DNA from: Microcaldota archaeon
GTDB taxonomy: Archaea > Micrarchaeota > Micrarchaeia > Norongarragalinales > UBA8480
DNA: 12,817 nucleotides
Reading direction: 5' to 3'
NCBI GenBank assembly: GCA_030697615.1
Contig: JAUYPK010000136.1
Coordinates: 1-12,817, forward strand
In this document: positions 1 to 7,030 of the stretch, piece by piece
Layout: every line of letters begins with the position of its first letter
Numbering within the stretch: position 1 is the stretch's first letter
Translations under genes and position numbers: made by a program
Notes under the pieces: generated by a model
Told to the model about the DNA's origin: nothing
The model's database searches: none
Seen by the model: only the letters and a program-made list of their open reading frames with translations

Positions 1-360
1 GCTACATAGTCTTGCAAGTTTAAACGCGGCTTCGTTTGCCTCTGTACCTGAGTTCGAGAGGAAAACTTTTTCACCGCCTGAAAGCTTGCACAGCTTCTCT
101 GCCAAAATTAACTGCGGTTCAGTGTAGTACAAGTTAGTCGCGTTTGTCAATTGCATTGCCTGTTGTTTAATCGCTTCGCTAAATCCTTCATTGCCATGTC
201 CAATTAGGCATGTTGCAATTCCGCCAACAAAATCCAAATATTGTTTGCCGCTTGAATCATTGACGTACATTCCTTTTCCGCTTGTTAGCAGGATATTGCT
301 TCGTTTGTACGTGTGCATCAAGTGTTTTGCTTCAATTTCAACTGCGGTTTTAAGCTCCAT
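1..360 (-). CDS. argD: Acetylornithine aminotransferase, N-terminal part (runs off window)
   Basis: This is a class III PLP-dependent aminotransferase that converts N-acetylglutamate semialdehyde and glutamate to N-acetylornithine and 2-oxoglutarate in the cytoplasm. Only the first 120 codons are present. They read MELKTAVEIEAKHLMHTYKR at the start, then the family pattern 'YLDFVGGIATCLIGHGN', 'TNLYYTEPQLILAEKL' and 'VFLSNSGTEANEAAFKLAR', where the SGTEANE segment forms part of the PLP phosphate-binding site. The catalytic lysine lies beyond the window edge. The start ATG at 358-360 lies inside the end of the upstream argJ-argB gene (11-base overlap), so it is probably translationally coupled and last of the arg genes visible here. 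No strong Shine-Dalgarno is seen. Related GABA or lysine-pathway aminotransferases share these motifs; the arg neighbours favour ArgD. Confidence 0.9.
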   Translation of the reverse strand, partial: MELKTAVEIEAKHLMHTYKRSNILLTSGKGMYVNDSSGKQYLDFVGGIATCLIGHGNEGFSEAIKQQAMQLTNATNLYYTEPQLILAEKLCKLSGGEKVFLSNSGTEANEAAFKLARLCS

Positions 361-2362
361 TTTTAACCAACTCTGTTCCGATTCCCTCTGGGGTAAACAG
401 TTCAACTAACAACGCATGTTTCTTTGTCCCGTTTATCAAGTGGGCTTTTTTCACGTTGTGCTTAACTGCGTCTATACACGCGGCTATTTTTGGCAACATG
501 CCTGCAGTGATTTGTCCATTTTCACTAAACTGATTCGCTTCGTCTATTGTCAAGTGCGTCATAACCTTGCCGTTTATTGAAACGCCGTCCACGTTTGTTA
601 ATATGGTTAGTTTCTCTGCTTGAAGTGCAATTGCTAAGTTAGAGGCAATTGTGTCTGCGTTTACATTTGTACACTGGTCTTCCAATGTAGTGCCAAGTGA
701 GGATACAACTGGAACGTTTCCTTTGTGCATTTTTTCCACTAGTTGCTTTGTGTTGACGTGGGTTATTTCGCCGACAAACCCCAGCCCTGGATTTTTTAAC
801 TTAGTTTCAATTAATCCAGCGGTTGCGTTGAATGCCTTTACTCCATTGTTTGCAAGGCTAGCTACGCATTCTTGGTTTATACTGTTAAAAACTTTTTTTG
901 CAATTTCAAGCGTTGCGCTGTCAGTTATGCGTAGTCCATTGACTGTTTTCTTCTCTATTCCTGCTTTTTTCATCTCAACATCTAGAAAAGGTCCACCGCC
1001 GTGCACAATTACTATGTTTACGCCGAGCTGTCGAAGGATTGCAACATCTTCAAAAAACCACTCCTTACATTGCTTGTCGACCATTGCGTTGCCGCCGTAC
1101 TTCACCACCATTATTTTGCCGCTGAATTTCTTAGCGTAGTTAAACGCCTCTAGAAGAATTTCAGCTTTTTCAACGTAGTTGGTTTTTTTCAACCTATACT
1201 CTGAGTTTATTGAGATGTATTCGTACGAAAGGTCACACCCGTAAGCAGTTGCAGTTTCTGTGCCGTTTCCAAGGTCAACATCAACATTTAGTGTTGTGCT
1301 GCCCGCGATTTTTTTAGATAGTTCCACTTCGTCAATTGGAGTAGGCAGGCCGTTTTGTAACACTGTTACGTTATTTATTGCTATTGTGATTTTGTTGATG
1401 TCAAATTCTATGCCGGAGTTTCCAATTGCGGATAATGCCCGCCCCCAGTTTGGGTCGCTTCCAAAAACAGCTGCTTTGAACAAGTTGGAGTTTACAATTG
1501 ACTTGGCTGCTTTTCTCGCGTCGCTTTGCGTTTTTGCACTTGTAATTTTTGCTTCGATTAGTTTAGTTGCCCCTTCGCCGTCGCTTGCAACCATTTTTGC
1601 AAGTTCGAGGCAAACTACGTCAAGTGCTTTTGCAAACTCTTCTTTGTTTGCTTTTCCTGCAATTCCGTTTGCCATTAGGATCGCCATGTCTGAAGTTGAA
1701 GTGTCCATGTCAACGTTGATCATGTTAAAAGATTTGTCGACGCTAGCTCGCAGTAAAGTTTGTAATGTTGAAGTTTCAACTTCAGCGTCGGTTACAATAA
1801 AACACAACGTAGTAGCCATGTTGGGGTAGATCATTCCCGACCCTTTTGCAACGCCGGCTATTTTGAAATTATTTCCATAAACGCAGATTTGCTTTTTCCG
1901 AGTGTCAGTTGTCATAATTGCCTCGGCAAAGTTACTCTTTGTTGAAAGCAGCGATTTAATCCCACTGTCCGCTATGTTTGGAAGTATGTTTTGCATTGGT
2001 AGTGGTTTTCCAATTACGCCAGTAGATGCAATGAGCACGCTGTTGCTGCTTATTTCAAGTTGCTTTGCAACTTCTACACATATAGTTTCCGCATCTTTAA
2101 TTCCATTTTGTCCAGTGCCGACGTTTGCGTTTCCACTTGTTACAACAATAGCCTGTGCAACTCCGCTTTTCAAGTGTTCCTTTGTAACGTAGAGCGGTGC
2201 GCCTTTTACGTTGTTCTGCGTGTAAACTGCAGCTGTGTTGCACTGCTTTTCACAGAACAACACTGCAAAGTCGTTGGTATTGTTAGGTTTTATTCCAACG
2301 TGCTTTCCCAGCGACGTAAAGCCGGGAATTGCTTCGATTCCTTCGTTTGTATTAATGTTCAT
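350..2362 (-). CDS. argJB: ArgJ-ArgB fusion: glutamate N-acetyltransferase/ornithine acetyltransferase fused to acetylglutamate kinase
   Basis: One 670-residue reading frame holds two enzymes. Residues 1 to about 391 are ArgJ, which moves the acetyl group from N-acetylornithine to glutamate. It shows the oxyanion-hole STG (113-115), KGSGMI (173-178), the self-cleavage site PNMA/TT with nucleophile Thr184, DGEGATK (261-267) and the terminal INSEYR (385-390). Residues about 396-670 are ArgB, which phosphorylates N-acetylglutamate. It shows KYGG (421-424), HGGG (454-457), NGLRITD (475-481), NVNAD (566-570), GMLPK (621-625) and HALLVELF (649-656). The helix before the kinase core (396-414) and the C-terminal GIGTEL resemble arginine-inhibited kinases, so feedback inhibition is possible (inference). 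Family ArgJ proteins normally end in YRT or YRS at about 390-405 residues; here the chain continues with almost no linker. Cleavage at 183/184 should give an alpha chain and a beta chain carrying the kinase. It overlaps argF by 4 bases (ATGA) and argD by 11. An A7 run lies at the junction codons (1183-1189). Confidence 0.93.
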   Translation of the reverse strand: MNINTNEGIEAIPGFTSLGKHVGIKPNNTNDFAVLFCEKQCNTAAVYTQNNVKGAPLYVTKEHLKSGVAQAIVVTSGNANVGTGQNGIKDAETICVEVAKQLEISSNSVLIASTGVIGKPLPMQNILPNIADSGIKSLLSTKSNFAEAIMTTDTRKKQICVYGNNFKIAGVAKGSGMIYPNMATTLCFIVTDAEVETSTLQTLLRASVDKSFNMINVDMDTSTSDMAILMANGIAGKANKEEFAKALDVVCLELAKMVASDGEGATKLIEAKITSAKTQSDARKAAKSIVNSNLFKAAVFGSDPNWGRALSAIGNSGIEFDINKITIAINNVTVLQNGLPTPIDEVELSKKIAGSTTLNVDVDLGNGTETATAYGCDLSYEYISINSEYRLKKTNYVEKAEILLEAFNYAKKFSGKIMVVKYGGNAMVDKQCKEWFFEDVAILRQLGVNIVIVHGGGPFLDVEMKKAGIEKKTVNGLRITDSATLEIAKKVFNSINQECVASLANNGVKAFNATAGLIETKLKNPGLGFVGEITHVNTKQLVEKMHKGNVPVVSSLGTTLEDQCTNVNADTIASNLAIALQAEKLTILTNVDGVSINGKVMTHLTIDEANQFSENGQITAGMLPKIAACIDAVKHNVKKAHLINGTKKHALLVELFTPEGIGTELVKNGA

Positions 2363-3231
2363 TTTATTTGCATCAACTTCAGCATAAGTGCTTTTTGTAC
2401 ATGTAGTCGATTTTCAGCTTGGTCAAACACAATCGAATTGCCACTGTCAATCACGTTGTCAGTGACTTCTTTGCCTCTTTCGGCTGGCAAGCAGTGCATA
2501 AAGTATCGGTTGCCAATAAGCTCTGAGTTTACTCGGTATGGTTTTAGCTTGGCGGTTTTTTCGGCTTTTTGCGCTTCTTCTCCCATTGACACCCAAACGT
2601 CAGTATAAACCACTTGTGCGTTTTCAACCGCTTCTTTGGGGTTCGTTGTCCATAAGTCCGGCTCGACGCTTGGCTTGTACTCCTTTGGAGTTGCAACGTT
2701 TATTTTTATTCCGAGTTTCTTTGCCACTATTATAAGCGAATTGCACACGTTGTTCCCATCGCCTACATATGCAATTGTCGCGTTTGCTGGGTTTGGAATT
2801 TTTTCCAATACCGTCATGCAATCTGCAAGCGCTTGGCATGGGTGGTGCTTGTCAGAAAGCGCGTTGATTACCGGAACAGTTGAATGTTTTGCCATTTCAA
2901 TTATAGTATCGTGGCTGTACGTCCTTGCACATATGATGTCTGCATATCTGCTGAGGCATTTTATTTCATCTGCTAAACTCGCCTTTGCCATGTGCGTTGT
3001 CGAAGTAGCTAAATAGATGCCGTGCCCCCCGAGTTGAGTCATTCCAGCTTCAAACGAAACTCGCGTTCGCAGCGAAGCTTTTTCAAACCACATTGCAAGC
3101 GTCTTTCCCTTAAGGGCTTCGCTGTACTTTTCAGGGTGTTTTTTCACATCTAGTGCAAGCTCGATTAACTCGTGTATCTCTTTGCCCGAATAGTCTTGCA
3201 AGTCAGTTGCGTGTTTGTGCGCCTTGTTCAT
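2359..3231 (-). CDS. argF: Ornithine carbamoyltransferase
   Basis: This enzyme transfers the carbamoyl group from carbamoyl phosphate to ornithine to give citrulline. At 290 residues it is slightly short of the usual 300-330. Visible motifs are FEKASLRTR (49-57, the carbamoyl-phosphate loop, with Leu where many family members have Thr), HPCQALAD (130-137), [10 protein letters not shown] (157-166), the ornithine-side DVWVSMG (211-217) and HCLPAERG (246-253) with the catalytic-loop cysteine. SMG and HCLP favour ornithine rather than aspartate or N-acetylornithine as substrate. The start ATG forms an ATGA overlap with the argG stop, preceded by AAGGA, and the stop forms an ATGA overlap with the argJ-argB start, so the genes are translationally coupled. 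Confidence 0.95.
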   Translation of the reverse strand: MNKAHKHATDLQDYSGKEIHELIELALDVKKHPEKYSEALKGKTLAMWFEKASLRTRVSFEAGMTQLGGHGIYLATSTTHMAKASLADEIKCLSRYADIICARTYSHDTIIEMAKHSTVPVINALSDKHHPCQALADCMTVLEKIPNPANATIAYVGDGNNVCNSLIIVAKKLGIKINVATPKEYKPSVEPDLWTTNPKEAVENAQVVYTDVWVSMGEEAQKAEKTAKLKPYRVNSELIGNRYFMHCLPAERGKEVTDNVIDSGNSIVFDQAENRLHVQKALMLKLMQIK

Positions 3232-4445
3232 TTCCTTAGCGCCCCGAGTTTTAGCCGCAGTGCGTTTAGTTTAATGAAACCCTTAGCATCAGTTTGGTCG
3301 TAGTTTCCAAGCTTGTCCATTGACGCGATGTCCATGTTGTACAGCGTCTTTGGCGACTCTCTACCTGTAACGTTGACGTTGCCCTTGTATAGCGATAGGT
3401 AAACTTTTCCTTCAACGTGTTCTTGGCTTTTGTTAATTGCAGCCATGAGGAATTCCATTTCTGGACTAAACCAAAAGCCGTAGTAGATAAGCTCAGCTAC
3501 TTTTGGCATAAGCATATCCTTCAAGTGGCAAACCTCCCGATCCAGCGTAATCCCCTCTATGTCGAGGTGTGCTTTAAGGAGGATTGTGCCGCCCGGAGTT
3601 TCGTAAACTCCTCTTGATTTCATTCCAACAAAGCGGTTTTCAACTAAGTCTATTCTACCAATTCCATTTTTTGACCCAAGTTCGTTTAAGTATTGGAACA
3701 CTTCAAGCGATCCAGTTACAGTTTTGTTCTCAGTTAAGTTCGTCACTTTAATCGGCACGCCTGTTTTGAATTCAATTACAATTTTAGTCTCTTTGTCAGG
3801 CGCGTTTTGTGGCGAAACTGTCTTGAGGAACATGTCTTGGTTAGGCTCAAACTTCGGGTCTTCAAGCTGGCCAGCTTCGTAGCTGATGTGCATTAAGTTA
3901 TCATCCATGCTGTAAGGTTTTTCAACAGTTGACTTAATCGGAATGCCTTTTGCTTTTGAATAGTTAATCATATCTGTTCTTCCTTTGAACTGCGCGAGGA
4001 ATTCTGGAGTTTTCCACGGGCTGATTATCTTTACGCTTGGCATCAAAGTCATGTAAGCTAGTTCAAACCGCACTTGGTCGTTTCCCTTTCCAGTTGCGCC
4101 ATGCGCTACGTAATCGGCATTTTCTTTTTTCGCCACTTCGATTTGTGCCTTTGCGATTAACGGCCTTGCCAAGGAAGTTCCAAGCAAGTATTTACCTTCG
4201 TATAACGTGTTGGCTTTAAGCGCTTGGAATATGTACTGTTCGACAAATTCTTTTTTCAAATCTTCAATGTAAACTTTGCTTGCGCCAATGCCCAGCGCTT
4301 TTGCCTTTGCCGCTTCAAAGTCCTCTTCTTGGCCAACATCTGCGATAAATGCCACTACGTCGTAGTTTTTGTCAATAAGCCACTTCAAAATGCAAGAAGT
4401 GTCTAAACCACCAGAATATGCTAGTACTACTTTTTCTTTTGTCAT
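3228..4445 (-). CDS. argG: Argininosuccinate synthase
   Basis: This enzyme condenses citrulline with aspartate using ATP (through citrullyl-AMP) to argininosuccinate. From the chosen start it has 405 residues, the normal family length. The ATP pyrophosphatase P-loop AYSGGLDTS is at residues 9-17. [17 protein letters not shown] (83-99) and [14 protein letters not shown] (115-128) are the classic ArgG signatures, and the C-terminal half holds the conserved synthetase/tetramerisation domain. The frame can be extended upstream to a GTG at 4455-4457. I chose the ATG at 4443-4445 because GGTGAGG sits just upstream as a strong Shine-Dalgarno, which would otherwise be coding. It is the first gene of the arg operon, directly behind a TATA-like promoter. 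Confidence 0.96.
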   Translation of the reverse strand: MTKEKVVLAYSGGLDTSCILKWLIDKNYDVVAFIADVGQEEDFEAAKAKALGIGASKVYIEDLKKEFVEQYIFQALKANTLYEGKYLLGTSLARPLIAKAQIEVAKKENADYVAHGATGKGNDQVRFELAYMTLMPSVKIISPWKTPEFLAQFKGRTDMINYSKAKGIPIKSTVEKPYSMDDNLMHISYEAGQLEDPKFEPNQDMFLKTVSPQNAPDKETKIVIEFKTGVPIKVTNLTENKTVTGSLEVFQYLNELGSKNGIGRIDLVENRFVGMKSRGVYETPGGTILLKAHLDIEGITLDREVCHLKDMLMPKVAELIYYGFWFSPEMEFLMAAINKSQEHVEGKVYLSLYKGNVNVTGRESPKTLYNMDIASMDKLGNYDQTDAKGFIKLNALRLKLGALRK

Positions 4446-4448
4446 TTT

Positions 4449-4455
4449 CCTCACC
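4449..4455 (-). promoter_or_regulatory. Ribosome binding site of argG
   Basis: GGTGAGG lies 3 bases before the ATG at 4445 and matches the archaeal anti-Shine-Dalgarno well. It decides the argG start against the in-frame GTG twelve bases upstream. Confidence 0.7.
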
Positions 4456-4480
4456 ACTTTTTAAACTTTTTTTAAACTGT

Positions 4481-4500
4481 TACTTAAATAATTCTCTCTT
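4481..4500 (-). promoter_or_regulatory. Probable BRE/TATA promoter of the arg operon
   Basis: On the minus strand AAGAGAGAAT is followed by TATTTAAGTA. This is a purine-rich BRE-like element followed by an archaeal TATA-like box. Its position predicts a transcript start near 4459 and a leader of about 14 bases that contains the argG Shine-Dalgarno. This is motif reading only. Confidence 0.5.
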
Positions 4501-4550
4501 TTTTCTACGCAACAAAAGTATAAAAAAACGGGTATTTAAGAGTTGCGACT

Positions 4551-4590
4551 CAAATGTTACATTTTAATACAATAGTGTTCCATTTGTAAC
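4551..4590. promoter_or_regulatory. Inverted-repeat pair around the TATA box of the ACT-domain gene (possible operator)
   Basis: CAAATG (4551-4556) is the reverse complement of CATTTG (4581-4586). The neighbouring GTTACA (4556-4561) is the reverse complement of TGTAAC (4585-4590). The paired elements begin 30 and 29 bases apart, about three helical turns, and enclose the TATA-like TTTTAATA. That geometry would suit a dimeric regulator. Chance similarity in AT-rich DNA cannot be excluded. Confidence 0.3.
4562..4569 (+). promoter_or_regulatory. Probable TATA box of the ACT-domain gene
   Basis: TTTTAATA is centred about 29 bases before the ATG at 4595, and no Shine-Dalgarno precedes that ATG. 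The transcript is therefore probably leaderless or nearly so, as is common in archaea. Confidence 0.45.
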
Positions 4591-4594
4591 TATT

Positions 4595-5197
4595 ATGGAA
4601 AAGGTTAGTGAGCTTGTTTGGCTTTATGTAAAGCGGCGGCCGTTTTTGCGCGAGACGCTGCGTGAAAAGTTGGTTAACTATTCTGCGCTTGCTAGAAAGA
4701 TTTCGCTTACTGTGCTTCGCGATAAGCGGAAGACTAGTGCGGTGAAAATGGCGCTTGTTAGGATTGTTGAGAAGATGAAAAAAAGCGACACGGATTTAGA
4801 GGCTAGCATTTTTAACATCCTTAGCCAGAGTACGATTAGTATTCGTAATAAAGTTGCTGTTGTAATTTCGCGTTCGCAGCTCAGCGACGTAGAGTATCTC
4901 TCTTATGCTGAGAGTAAGAACTTGTTTACTTATGTTGTGGAAGAGGCTGAGCTTGAAAGCGTGAAAAAAACTAAGAGTGTGTTGCGGGTTGTTGATAATT
5001 TGAACTTAATTGCTATTCATAGTCCTGTTGAGCTTGAAGAGACGCCAGGAGTAATTGCGTATTTGTTAGGCGCGCTTGCCAGCGAGGGGATAAACGTCGT
5101 AGAGGCAATTTCCTGCTATACTGACACTTTGCTACTAGTGCGGCAGCCGGATACGATTCAAGCGTATGAAATACTATCCAAGCTCACTTCTCGTTAA
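4595..5197 (+). CDS. ACT-domain protein, predicted regulator of amino acid metabolism
   Basis: This is a 200-residue soluble protein. Residues about 138-200 read as an ACT domain: LNLIAIHSPVELEETPGVIA, then a helix, GINVVEAISCYTDTLLLV and a final helix. ACT domains bind small ligands, usually amino acids. Residues about 28-62 (NYSALARKIS ... KTSAVKMALVRIVEKM) look like a helical, possibly HTH-like segment. Residues 80-92 (TISIRNKVAVVIS) and the middle are not assignable by eye. The layout matches an archaeal group described as predicted regulators of amino acid metabolism with an ACT domain (COG2150 type, from memory). It is divergent from the arg operon across 149 bases, so arginine-responsive control of arg genes is a reasonable inference, though no function is shown. 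Its end overlaps the convergent scaffold gene by 14 bases. Confidence 0.75.
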   Translation: MEKVSELVWLYVKRRPFLRETLREKLVNYSALARKISLTVLRDKRKTSAVKMALVRIVEKMKKSDTDLEASIFNILSQSTISIRNKVAVVISRSQLSDVEYLSYAESKNLFTYVVEEAELESVKKTKSVLRVVDNLNLIAIHSPVELEETPGVIAYLLGALASEGINVVEAISCYTDTLLLVRQPDTIQAYEILSKLTSR

Positions 5198-5585
5198 CTC
5201 CAAGATACTTAAACGCGGCTAGTTTTGCCGCTTTAAAACCTAACAACGCGCATTTCAAACGCATTGGCGAAAGGTTAATCCCAAGCAGCTCCAACGCTTC
5301 TTCTTTTGACATCTTTACAACTTCCTCTAACTTTTTTCCCTCAATGTGTTCACAGAGCATTGACGTGCTAGCTTGGCTAATTGCACACCCTTTGCCGTTA
5401 AATTTTATTTTTTCCACTTTTCCGCCTTTTATTTTGAGTTGCACAGTAACTTCGTCTCCACACAGCGGGTTAACCTCGTGGCTGCTAGCGTCAGGTTTAG
5501 AAATTGTTCCAAAATTGCGCGGGTGGCGGTAATAATCCAAAATAATTTCGCTGTACATTTGGGTTGAAGATGATGTTTGTGTCAT
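5184..5585 (-). CDS. sufU: Fe-S cluster scaffold / sulfur acceptor, IscU/SufU family
   Basis: This 133-residue protein belongs to the family that accepts persulfide sulfur from a cysteine desulfurase or carries nascent clusters. Visible features are YSEIILDYYRHPRNFG (11-26), NPLCGDE (39-45) with Cys42 and Asp44, GKGCAISQASTSML (64-77) with Cys67, and MRLKCALLGFKAA (108-120) with Cys112. These are the three cluster or zinc ligands plus the Asp. The AISQASTSM wording is SufU-like, but Cys67-Cys112 spacing (45) is close to IscU; the roughly 18-residue insertion typical of Gram-positive SufU is absent. The gene is last in the suf operon and its ATG forms an ATGA overlap with the PEP-domain gene. 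No other start is needed, though Met10 is possible. It probably serves SufS; the choice between scaffold and sulfur shuttle is open. Confidence 0.9.
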   Translation of the reverse strand: MTQTSSSTQMYSEIILDYYRHPRNFGTISKPDASSHEVNPLCGDEVTVQLKIKGGKVEKIKFNGKGCAISQASTSMLCEHIEGKKLEEVVKMSKEEALELLGINLSPMRLKCALLGFKAAKLAAFKYLGVNEK

Positions 5586-7030
5586 TTTTTCTCTACCTTT
5601 TTTGCAGTTCCTTTGTCGGTGTTTACTTCTATTAAATCGCCGTCTTTGAACACTTCAGTTGCATTGCCTGTGCCAACTATGCACGGCACGCCTAGTTCTC
5701 TGGCAATTATTGCAGTGTGACATGTTATTCCGCCTTCGTCGGTTACAAACGCAATGCATTTACGCATTGCCGGAACATAATCTTGGCGGGTCATATGTGC
5801 AACGAGCACGCAGCCGTCTTGTACTTTGTTTAAATCTAAATTGGTGTGTACGATAACTGCTTTTCCAGTTGCTTTTCCTTTTGCGCCGGTTATTCCCTTC
5901 ACTTCTCCTAATTTTGTTTCTTTGTTTAAAGCTAGTTCTTTAGCTGCAATTTCTTTTGCCTTGTGGCCTGAATAAATTTCAATTTTTTGTCCTCGCTGTA
6001 TCAGTAAGAAGCTCTGATGGCGTTGTGCGGATTCTTCTTGCATGTGCTGTACACTTAGTTTTCCGTTTAGGAAATCAATTATTTCTTTATTTGTAAACAG
6101 CGACAAGTCGCTCGAAGTCAAGTCGGCGCGTTTTCCAATTTCTTCGTAGAGTTTTTTCAATTCTAAGTTTAGTTTTTGCCTTAAGCCGTCGCGGTAGTCG
6201 CGAAGGAAAACTGAAAATTTCAACATCTGAATTAACTTGTACATTCGAGACTCTTGAGCTAAGTTAAGCGCCTTTAGCTGTTCGTTGAATTTTTCTTTTC
6301 TGTCGATGAGGCTTTGTTTGATTTCAGCTAATTCTTCTTCTGGGTTTTTGATTTTTTCTAGTTCGTTCAAGAAATGTTTGATGGTAAATGGTTCGTGGTT
6401 GAAGTCAAACATTGGAATGTGCTTGAACTTTTCAGTATGTTCAATTAGTTTTTCTTCAAGCTCTACTTCACTTAACTTATTTTTATTCCGGGCTATTTCG
6501 AGCAGTTCCAGCCTTTCTTTCATAGCGTCGTTTAACTCCAGTGGAGAAGAAAAACTTAATAGTAGTTCATCTGTTTTTCGTTTGTCTCCCAGTTTTTTTA
6601 ACAATTCTGACCGGACAGTTTCTGCCATTGGTTCTCCGGTGAAAAAAATTATCCACATTCTTGTGTAGTATTGATCGTTCTTGTCTGCGATTTTTGCATT
6701 TATTTTTGCAAGCTGTTCATTGCTTAGATTCTTTAGGTCAATTGAAAGCGTGTTTTGCACTTCTCTGAGCGTATTTTCGAGAAACTCTTTCGCTTTCCAT
6801 GGCAAAGTGGTTATAACTTCTTCGCTGTCAAGGAGTTTATAGAGGCCAGCGTGGTATTTTTCCCATTCTTGCTTGTCAAGGTAATAATCGCTTTTATTTC
6901 CATCCCAGTAGGTGAGGTTATCCCTGCAAGTTACTTCGTAAACTTTTTTTTGCAACTGTAAAGCGTTATTCCAAGCTATTGCGATTTGCACGCCGATTCT
7001 CCTTGTGATAAGTTTGTGCCATATTGTCAT
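5582..7030 (-). CDS. Stand-alone PEP-utilising mobile (phosphohistidine) domain protein
   Basis: This 482-residue protein ends in the swivelling phosphohistidine domain of the PEP synthase / pyruvate phosphate dikinase family (about 376-482). The domain shows VAHMTRQDYVPAMRK, then TDEGGITCHTAIIAREL with His438 as the expected phospho-acceptor, then LGVPCIVGTGNA and FKDGDLIEVN. The ATP-grasp nucleotide-binding domain and the PEP-binding TIM barrel of full enzymes are missing. The first 370 or so residues are charged, Trp/Tyr-rich near the start, probably helical with coiled-coil-like stretches, and I do not recognise them. There is no signal peptide. The frame opens 21 bases earlier, but I chose the ATG at 7028-7030: it forms an ATGA overlap with the sufS stop and has GGTG eight bases upstream. 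It lies between sufS and sufU with 4-base overlaps on both sides, so it is part of the suf transcript. Substrate and partner are unknown; it could be a phosphotransfer or regulatory protein. Confidence 0.8.
   Translation of the reverse strand: MTIWHKLITRRIGVQIAIAWNNALQLQKKVYEVTCRDNLTYWDGNKSDYYLDKQEWEKYHAGLYKLLDSEEVITTLPWKAKEFLENTLREVQNTLSIDLKNLSNEQLAKINAKIADKNDQYYTRMWIIFFTGEPMAETVRSELLKKLGDKRKTDELLLSFSSPLELNDAMKERLELLEIARNKNKLSEVELEEKLIEHTEKFKHIPMFDFNHEPFTIKHFLNELEKIKNPEEELAEIKQSLIDRKEKFNEQLKALNLAQESRMYKLIQMLKFSVFLRDYRDGLRQKLNLELKKLYEEIGKRADLTSSDLSLFTNKEIIDFLNGKLSVQHMQEESAQRHQSFLLIQRGQKIEIYSGHKAKEIAAKELALNKETKLGEVKGITGAKGKATGKAVIVHTNLDLNKVQDGCVLVAHMTRQDYVPAMRKCIAFVTDEGGITCHTAIIARELGVPCIVGTGNATEVFKDGDLIEVNTDKGTAKKVEKK

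Noticed and set aside
651..1139. Long plus-strand open frames opposite argJ-argB, such as 651-1139 and 1260-1829
   Set aside because: They are antisense to a gene with complete family motifs, show no recognisable domain or ribosome site, and reflect codon-bias shadows.
4534..4552. GAGT-TGCG-ACTC hairpin in the arg/ACT intergenic region
   Set aside because: The arms are only 4 bases and do not extend, so it is indistinguishable from chance.
5215..5231. GCGGC-7-GCCGC hairpin just after the ACT-domain gene
   Set aside because: It could be a terminator, but it lies within the coding end of the convergent scaffold gene (Lys/Ala-rich codons), has only a 5-base stem and is followed by just TTT.
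6285..6668. Ser/Phe-rich plus-strand frame opposite the PEP-domain gene
   Set aside because: It mirrors the Lys/Glu-rich helical region on the other strand and has no independent support.
5582..7030. Reading the PEP-domain gene as a truncated PEP synthase pseudogene
   Set aside because: The frame is intact, has coupled start and stop with its neighbours, and the N-terminal 370 residues do not look like remnants of the ATP-grasp domain.
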